The position numbers and the translations under genes were made by a program. DNA of 64,000 nt from the NCBI RefSeq assembly GCF_017303295.1, contig NZ_JAFKOK010000005.1:62001-126000 (forward strand), given 5' to 3'. The number at the start of each line of letters is the position of its first letter. The first letter of the stretch is position 1. The DNA is from Rhodobacter sp. NTK016B. GTDB taxonomy: Bacteria; Pseudomonadota; Alphaproteobacteria; Rhodobacterales; Rhodobacteraceae. Under the pieces are notes generated by a model. It saw only the letters and a list, made by a program, of their open reading frames with translations. It ran no database searches and had not been told where the DNA came from. Below, in pieces: positions 59,112 through 64,000 of this stretch.

Positions 59112-60365
59112 TTACTCTTCCCGGCGCCGCAGCAGGCGTCCGATTAGGAAGGATGTCCGAGGCGAGTAAACATAGGGTGTGTGATGGTCGGGGGTGCGGC
59201 CCACGCGCATCCGCAACAGGCCGAAGCCGATCAGCAGCACATGCGCCAGCGCAATGAACGCGAACATCGAGCCCGGGCCGAAAGCGCCGATCAGCGCTGA
59301 GGCGATGACGGGCGAGGCGATGGCGCCCACGGCGTAGAGGAACATATGCGCGGCCGATAGCTCGACCCGCTCGTTCTGCTCGGCAAAGTCATGGGCATGG
59401 GCGGTCGAGATCGAATAGATCGGGAAAGTCGTGAAGCCGAAGAAACCGGCAGCCAGAAAGATCGTGACGATATTGCCCTGCGCCCCCGCGACCATCCCCG
59501 CGCATCCCAGAATCGAGGCCGCCGAAATCCAGATCAGCACCGACCGGCGGTCGTATTTGTCGGCGATCCAGCCCATCGGGAATTGCGCGATGGCCCCGCC
59601 CAGAACATACGCCGACAGGAACAGCGCGATGCGATTCGCCTCGAGCCCGATGGCGACGCCGAAAAGCGGGCCGACCATGCGAAACGCCGCACCGGTGACG
59701 CCCGAGACCACAACGCCCACCGCGCCCAGCGGCGATTTGTGCCATGCCAGCATCGGACGCAGCCGGGGCGCGGTTCCGGCGGCGGGGGCCTCGACCCGCG
59801 TCAGCAGCAGCGGGAAAAGCGCAAAGCACATGAACAGCGCGAGCAGGTTGTAGCTGACATAGGCGGCGGGGGTCAGGAAAGCGATCATCACCTGCGCGCC
59901 CAGATTACCGGTCACGTCGACCATCCGGTACACCGCCATCGCCCGCCCGCGCGTGGCATTGGTGACCTTGGATTGCAGCCACGCCTCGATGATCGTGTAG
60001 CAGCCCGCAACGGCCAGTCCCGACAGCATCCGCATCGCCGACCATGCCCAGGGATCGACCCACATCATATGCGCAAGGATGCCGGTCGTGCCGGCGGCGG
60101 CGAAGGCCGCAAAGGCGCGGGAATGGCCGACGCTGCCCATCAGTCGGGGCGCCCACCAGCAACCCACGAAGAAGCCCAGAAAATGGGCCGAGCCCATGGC
60201 ACCGATCTGCTCGGCGCTGAAGCCCAGCTCGGTGCCCGACAGCGCATCCAGCGGCACCACCCCGCCCAGCCCCAGCTGCAGCAGGAAGACCGAGACGAAA
60301 AGCGCTGCGAAGGAGATGAGCAGGGACATCGAAAGGAGCCGGGAAAAGCGTCTGTCCGCCACCAT
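59112..60365 (-). CDS. MFS transporter (YcaD-like)
   Basis: A 417-residue protein with twelve predicted membrane helices: SLLISFAALFVSVFLLQLGLGGVVPLDA, the loop 2-3 region GFFVGCWWAPRLMGSVGHSRAFAAFAAAG, EAWLQSKVTNATRGRAMAVYRMVDVTGNLGAQV, and PMGWIADKYDRRSVLIW. The EAWLQ...RGRAMA...Y motif is typical of the YcaD/YfkF type. Substrate unknown. The start Met at 60365 is chosen. The much longer frame to 61244 is a shadow of the next gene. Confidence 0.88.
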   Translation of the reverse strand: MVADRRFSRLLSMSLLISFAALFVSVFLLQLGLGGVVPLDALSGTELGFSAEQIGAMGSAHFLGFFVGCWWAPRLMGSVGHSRAFAAFAAAGTTGILAHMMWVDPWAWSAMRMLSGLAVAGCYTIIEAWLQSKVTNATRGRAMAVYRMVDVTGNLGAQVMIAFLTPAAYVSYNLLALFMCFALFPLLLTRVEAPAAGTAPRLRPMLAWHKSPLGAVGVVVSGVTGAAFRMVGPLFGVAIGLEANRIALFLSAYVLGGAIAQFPMGWIADKYDRRSVLIWISAASILGCAGMVAGAQGNIVTIFLAAGFFGFTTFPIYSISTAHAHDFAEQNERVELSAAHMFLYAVGAIASPVIASALIGAFGPGSMFAFIALAHVLLIGFGLLRMRVGRTPDHHTPYVYSPRTSFLIGRLLRRREE

Positions 60366-60431
60366 GGCGCGGCCCGGGTCATGCGTCCAGAGGCTTTGAC
60401 AGCGCTCGGGCACCGGGCGTAGCGTGGCGCC

Positions 60432-61607
60432 ATGACACAGCCCGGCCACAACCTTCCGCCCGATCCGCTCGATGCGGAAGCCGGGATCGTCGTCACCGAT
60501 GCGTTCAGGCGGTTTCGTCAGCGCGACGACGTCTTCACCCGCGCTTTCTGGGACGACACGGTCCATTCGAAACAGACGGACGCGTTCTTTGCCAGCTACC
60601 GCATCGACGCGACCCCGCGAAAGGGCGAGGGGTTCCAGCAAAAGGACTTCGCGCTGAGAAACGCGGCCTGGCTGGTCAGCGACATCGTCTCGAACCGCTC
60701 GGCGGGCGAGGGGGTGCGCGAGGGGTTTCAGGCCCCGATCCGCCCCGACACGCCCGTGGCGCCGGTACAGGTGGCGGTGGACGACCCCGCCCGGATGGCC
60801 GGTGAGATCAAGCGCGTCGCGGCCTTCTTTGGCGCCGATCTGTGCGGGATCACGGCTTTCGATCCGCGCTGGATCTATGAGACGCAGGTCGATACCCGCG
60901 ATTTCAGCGACGCGCCGGTGGAATTGCCGCCCGGCATGACCTCGGTGATCGTGCTGGGCCATCAGATGGACCAGCCGCTGGTGCAGACCTATCCGTCGGC
61001 CCTTGCGGGGGCCGCAACGGGGCGCGAATACAGCCACGAGGCGGCCATCGTCATGCAGCTGGCGGCCTTCATCCGCAATCTGGGTTACGAGGCCGTGGCC
61101 TCGATGAACGATACCGGGCTGGTGATCCCCTATGCGGTGAAGGCGGGGCTGGGCGAATACGCGCGCAATCAGCTTGTGATCACGCCCGAATTCGGCCCAA
61201 GGCTGCGGTTTTCCAAGATCTTCACCAACCTCCCGCTGGCGCATGACGCGCCGAAACCGCTGGGCGTGAAAGCGGTCTGCGACATCTGTACCCGCTGCGC
61301 CGATGCCTGCCCGGTCAAGGCGCTGCCTTTCGGCGCGCCCTCGGAGGCAACGCCCAATCGCAGCGCGATCCGGGGCGTGGTGAAATGGACCTCGGATGCC
61401 GAGAAGTGCTTTGGCTATTGGGCGAAGCTGGCCTCGGATTGCGCGATCTGTTTGCGGGTTTGTCCGTTCAACCGCGATTTTTCCAAACGCCGCAACCGCT
61501 TGTGGCTGAAACTGGCGCTGTCGCCGTTCAGGCGGCTGGCCTTGTGGCTCGACGACCGTTCAGGGCGCGCGAAGCGGATGAAACCCCGCGACTGGTGGGG
61601 CGCGTGA
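60432..61607 (+). CDS. Reductive-dehalogenase-like / QueG-like iron-sulfur protein
   Basis: A 391-residue soluble protein with two [4Fe-4S] motifs: Cys 283, 286, 289 and 293 (CDICTRCADACPVK), and Cys 326 then 337, 340 and 344 (CAICLRVCPFN). The upstream half has NDTGLVIPYAVKAGLGEYARNQLVITPEFGPRLRFSKIFTNLPL, the corrinoid-binding region shared by reductive dehalogenases and epoxyqueuosine reductase QueG. It lacks the Tat signal and RdhB anchor of respiratory dehalogenases and also QueG's C-terminal HEAT repeats. Function is open. It may be a cytosolic corrinoid reductase. Confidence 0.8.
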   Translation: MTQPGHNLPPDPLDAEAGIVVTDAFRRFRQRDDVFTRAFWDDTVHSKQTDAFFASYRIDATPRKGEGFQQKDFALRNAAWLVSDIVSNRSAGEGVREGFQAPIRPDTPVAPVQVAVDDPARMAGEIKRVAAFFGADLCGITAFDPRWIYETQVDTRDFSDAPVELPPGMTSVIVLGHQMDQPLVQTYPSALAGAATGREYSHEAAIVMQLAAFIRNLGYEAVASMNDTGLVIPYAVKAGLGEYARNQLVITPEFGPRLRFSKIFTNLPLAHDAPKPLGVKAVCDICTRCADACPVKALPFGAPSEATPNRSAIRGVVKWTSDAEKCFGYWAKLASDCAICLRVCPFNRDFSKRRNRLWLKLALSPFRRLALWLDDRSGRAKRMKPRDWWGA

Positions 61608-61695
61608 ATGCGCAGGTTCCGGGTCGAGAGCCCGCGCGCCGGTGGCTAGGATGCCCCCTAAGGTGAGTATTTCCGGCAGAATGAAGGGGCGCGGG

Positions 61696-62550
61696 ATGGA
61701 CGGGGTGATGGACGAAGGCAGCTATCATTACGGCGTCATGGCGCGCGCGATTGCCGAGATCGATGCGGCGGGCGGCGAGCGCGTGGCGCTGGAGGAATTG
61801 TCCGGGCGGCTGGGCATGAGTGCCGCGCATTTCCAGCGGCTTTTCACGCAATGGGTGGGCGTGTCGCCCAAGCGCTATCAGCAATATCTGGCGCTGGGCC
61901 ATGCACGCAGCCTGCTGGCCGAGCGCTTCACCGTGCTGGACGCGGCGCATGAGGCCGGGTTGTCCGGTCCCGGGCGGCTGCACGATCTGTTCCTGCGCTG
62001 GGAAGCGATGACGCCGGGCGATTACGCGCGGGGCGGCGCGGGCCTGCGAATCTATTGGGGCTGGTTCGACAGCCCGTTCGGCGCGGCGCTTGTGATGGGG
62101 ACGGACAAGGGGCTGTGCGGCATGGGCTTTGCCGCCGAGATGGGGGCCGAGGCCGCCTTTGCCGATCTGGTGCGCCGCTGGCCCAAGGCCGATTACGTCG
62201 AGGACCCGATGCGGCTGAAGCCTTGGGTGGATACGGCCTTCGGCCATGAGGGCGGGCTGCGCGAGACGCCGCTCTATCTGATCGGCGCGCCGTTCCAGAT
62301 CAAGGTCTGGGAGGCGCTGCTGACCATCCCGTCGGGGCATGTGACCACCTATTCCGAGATCGCCCGCGCGATCGGCAGCCCCAAGGCAAACCGGGCGGTG
62401 GGCGCGGCGGTGGGGCGCAACCCGATCAGCTGGCTCATCCCGTGCCACCGCGCGATTGCCAAATCCGGCGCGCTGACGGGCTATCACTGGGGGCTGCCGG
62501 TGAAGCGGGCGATGCTGGCCTGGGAGGCCGCGCGCGAGGACGCGGCGTGA
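61696..62550 (+). CDS. AraC-HTH fused to O6-methylguanine-DNA methyltransferase (Ada-like)
   Basis: A 284-residue fusion. Residues about 10-105 form an AraC-type HTH (LEELSGRLGMSAAHFQRLFTQWVGVSPKRYQQYLALGHARSLL). The C-terminal half is an MGMT domain with the methyl-acceptor Cys 250 in LIPCHRAIAKSGALTGYHWG, plus the TIPSGHVTTYSEIARAIG helix and an Asn in GRNPISW. The Ada N-terminal Zn/phosphotriester domain is absent, so it resembles the C-terminal two thirds of Ada. It repairs O6-methylguanine. Start 61696 has AAGGGG upstream. Confidence 0.88.
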   Translation: MDGVMDEGSYHYGVMARAIAEIDAAGGERVALEELSGRLGMSAAHFQRLFTQWVGVSPKRYQQYLALGHARSLLAERFTVLDAAHEAGLSGPGRLHDLFLRWEAMTPGDYARGGAGLRIYWGWFDSPFGAALVMGTDKGLCGMGFAAEMGAEAAFADLVRRWPKADYVEDPMRLKPWVDTAFGHEGGLRETPLYLIGAPFQIKVWEALLTIPSGHVTTYSEIARAIGSPKANRAVGAAVGRNPISWLIPCHRAIAKSGALTGYHWGLPVKRAMLAWEAAREDAA

Positions 62551-62701
62551 CGGGTCGCAGCACGGGCTGCAACACGGGCAGCAATCCGCCGATCAATCGA
62601 TCGTGACGCGCGGTCCGCAACATGGCCACTGTGCGCGCCGCACGGCATTGGCTAATCTGCGCTCCGACAGTTTTGTCCCCAAGGACTTAAAGGAGATTTC
62701 C

Positions 62702-63328
62702 ATGACCGCAACGAAGGCGATGGCGGCGATGACCGCTCTGGCTCTGATGGCTGCCTGCACCACCTCGACCGGCGATCCCTATCGCACCGGCACCGGCGCG
62801 CTGACCGGCGCGGCCGTGGGTGGCCTGCTGGGTTCGATGGTCGGGGATCGTGGCGACGCGGCGATCGGTGCCGGGATCGGCGCCATCGCGGGCGGCATGA
62901 TCGGCGCGCATATGGACCGGCAGGCGGCAGAGCTGCAGGCTTCGCTGGGCTCGAACGCGCAGGTCGTGAATACCGGTCAGGAAATCGTCGTGACGATGTC
63001 GCAGGATATCCTGTTCGCCACCGACAGCTCGGCCGTCCGTCCGGATCTGCAGGCGAACCTGCGGGCCGTGGCGCAAAACATCAACAGCTACCCGCTGAGC
63101 GTGCTGTTCGTCACGGGCCACACCGATTCGACCGGCTCGGACGCGTATAACCAGACGCTGTCGCTGCGCCGCGCCGATGCGGTGGCCGGTGTGCTGATCT
63201 CGTCCGGGGTGCCTGCGCAGCGCGTTCAGACCCGTGGCATGGGCGAAAGCCAGCCGGTGGCCTCGAACGAGACCGCGGCAGGCCGCGCGCAGAACCGCCG
63301 CGTGGTGCTGACGATCCGTCCGAACTGA
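62702..63328 (+). CDS. OmpA-family lipoprotein with glycine zipper
   Basis: A 208-residue protein. A lipoprotein signal ends LMAAC (Cys about 18), so it is lipidated. A glycine-zipper stretch follows (GALTGAAVGGLLGSMVGDRGDAAIGAGIGAIAGGMIGAH). The C-terminal OmpA/Pal domain contains LFATDSSAVRPDLQANLRAVAQNINSYPLSVLFVTGHTDSTGSDAYNQTLSLRRADAV, which binds peptidoglycan. The start is fixed by a perfect AAGGAG site 6 bases upstream. Confidence 0.92.
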   Translation: MTATKAMAAMTALALMAACTTSTGDPYRTGTGALTGAAVGGLLGSMVGDRGDAAIGAGIGAIAGGMIGAHMDRQAAELQASLGSNAQVVNTGQEIVVTMSQDILFATDSSAVRPDLQANLRAVAQNINSYPLSVLFVTGHTDSTGSDAYNQTLSLRRADAVAGVLISSGVPAQRVQTRGMGESQPVASNETAAGRAQNRRVVLTIRPN

Positions 63329-63363
63329 TCTGCCCGCGCAGAACCTGCGCTATCTTGTTTCGG

Positions 63364-63387
63364 GGGCCGGACCGCGTTGTCCGGCCC
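63364..63387 (+). terminator. Terminator after the OmpA gene
   Basis: A perfect 9-bp stem GGGCCGGAC (63364-63372) and GTCCGGCCC (63379-63387) with a 6-base loop is followed by TCAATTATTCT. It lies 36 bases after the lipoprotein stop codon. Confidence 0.75.
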
Positions 63388-63470
63388 TCAATTATTCTGT
63401 CCGGTTTTCTGCGCAGCCAGTTGCCCGGCGGCGGGGGCGGTCATATCTTTTGACCAATCAGGGGGGAAAG

Positions 63471-64000
63471 ATGCCGTTTCAGCCGGTCCAACAAGAAAAA
63501 CTCTCGCACGGGGTCGTTCGCCAGATCGAGCTTCTGATCCTGCGCGGCTTGCTGCGTCCGGGCGAGCGTCTGCCGTCCGAGCGCGAACTGGCCGAGCGGA
63601 TGGGCGTGAGCCGCCCGTCGCTGCGCGAAGCGATTGCCGATCTGCAAGAGCGCGGGCTGCTGGTCAGCCGCGCGGGGTCGGGCGTGTTCGTCGCGGATAT
63701 GCTGGGCTCGGCCTTTTCGGACGCGCTGATCAAGCTGTTCGCGTCGCATGAAGAGGCGGTGGTCGATTACGTCAGCTTCCGGCGGGACCTCGAAGGCATG
63801 TGCGCCGACCGCGCAGCGCGGTTCGGCTCGGACACCGACCTGAAGGTCATTGACACCGTGTTCCGAAAGATGGAAGCCGCGCATCTGAAGCGTAACCCGT
63901 CCGACGAGGCCGAGCTCGACGCGGAATTCCACCTCGCCATCATCGAGGCAAGCCACAACATCATCATGCTGCACACGATGCGGGTGATGTTCGACTTGCT
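63471..64000 (+). CDS. FadR-subfamily GntR regulator (3' end off window)
   Basis: The frame is open to the window edge, about 176 codons seen. The winged HTH VVRQIELLILRGLLRPGERLPSERELAERMGVSRPSLREAIADLQERGLLVSRAGSGVFVAD is followed by an FCD domain (VDYVSFRRDLEGMCADRAARFGSD, DEAELDAEFHLAIIEASHN) with the metal-binding Asp and His. This is the PdhR/LldR type, which responds to small organic acids. GGGGGGAAAG precedes the ATG. Its target cannot be seen here. Confidence 0.9.
   Translation, partial: MPFQPVQQEKLSHGVVRQIELLILRGLLRPGERLPSERELAERMGVSRPSLREAIADLQERGLLVSRAGSGVFVADMLGSAFSDALIKLFASHEEAVVDYVSFRRDLEGMCADRAARFGSDTDLKVIDTVFRKMEAAHLKRNPSDEAELDAEFHLAIIEASHNIIMLHTMRVMFDL

Overview
The window looks like a chromosome segment of an alphaproteobacterium of the Rhodobacteraceae (Paracoccus/Rhodobacter/roseobacter type). 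This rests on high G+C coding DNA, the mutY | DUF721 | thioredoxin-fold (DsbA-like) | CaiB neighbourhood, TRAP transport, and a palindromic intergenic repeat of a kind I associate with this family. About 36.5 kb on the left is acquired DNA. It ends at a 3' fragment of an initiator tRNA gene (36502-36548). The remaining 27.5 kb is ordinary chromosome.

Positions 1-10.7 kb hold a lambda-type packaging and head module on the minus strand, in canonical order: small terminase, large terminase, gpW, portal, S49 protease with a nested scaffold start, decoration protein, major capsid, gpFII-like joiner and a DUF6441 protein cut by the window edge. A ParB-methyltransferase gene and small accessory genes sit upstream. 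From 18.9 to 23.9 kb are early and regulatory phage genes (HTH replication-type protein, VRR-NUC nuclease, excisionase-like HTH) and a tyrosine integrase. Between the two phage blocks (11.4-18.7 kb) lies a more A/T-rich minus-strand cassette: a MerR-like HTH gene with a perfect dyad just ahead of its start, an Eco57I-like adenine methyltransferase, and two unrecognised genes. It is bounded downstream by a minus-strand terminator. It looks like a defence or restriction-type cargo cassette, the most likely undescribed system here, but its methyltransferase is broken by an IS21-family insertion and two single-base frameshifts.

Positions 24.6-35.9 kb form a metal-handling cargo block. It contains YnfA, a MerR regulator with a long-spacer promoter, a Zn/Cd/Pb-type P1B ATPase, two membrane methyltransferases, a second signal peptidase II, a DsbB/DsbA-like pair, MntR with a DtxR-type box, a multicopper oxidase coupled to a ZIP transporter, and a SCO-PCuAC-SCO-DUF411 copper chaperone run.

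Right of the attachment site the chromosome carries a catabolic operon under a GntR/FCD regulator: bicupin gentisate-type dioxygenase, FAH-family hydrolase, alpha/beta hydrolase, nitrilase, flavin reductase and a TRAP transporter. Then come a TPC-type P-type ATPase, an HPP-CBS protein, EamA, CorA, AlkB-like monooxygenase, MutY, DUF721, a DsbA-like oxidoreductase, a CaiB CoA-transferase, HtpX, a PfkB kinase/Rid/Nth overlapping gene set, an MFS transporter, a reductive-dehalogenase-like Fe-S protein, an AraC-MGMT repair protein, an OmpA lipoprotein and a partial FadR-type regulator.
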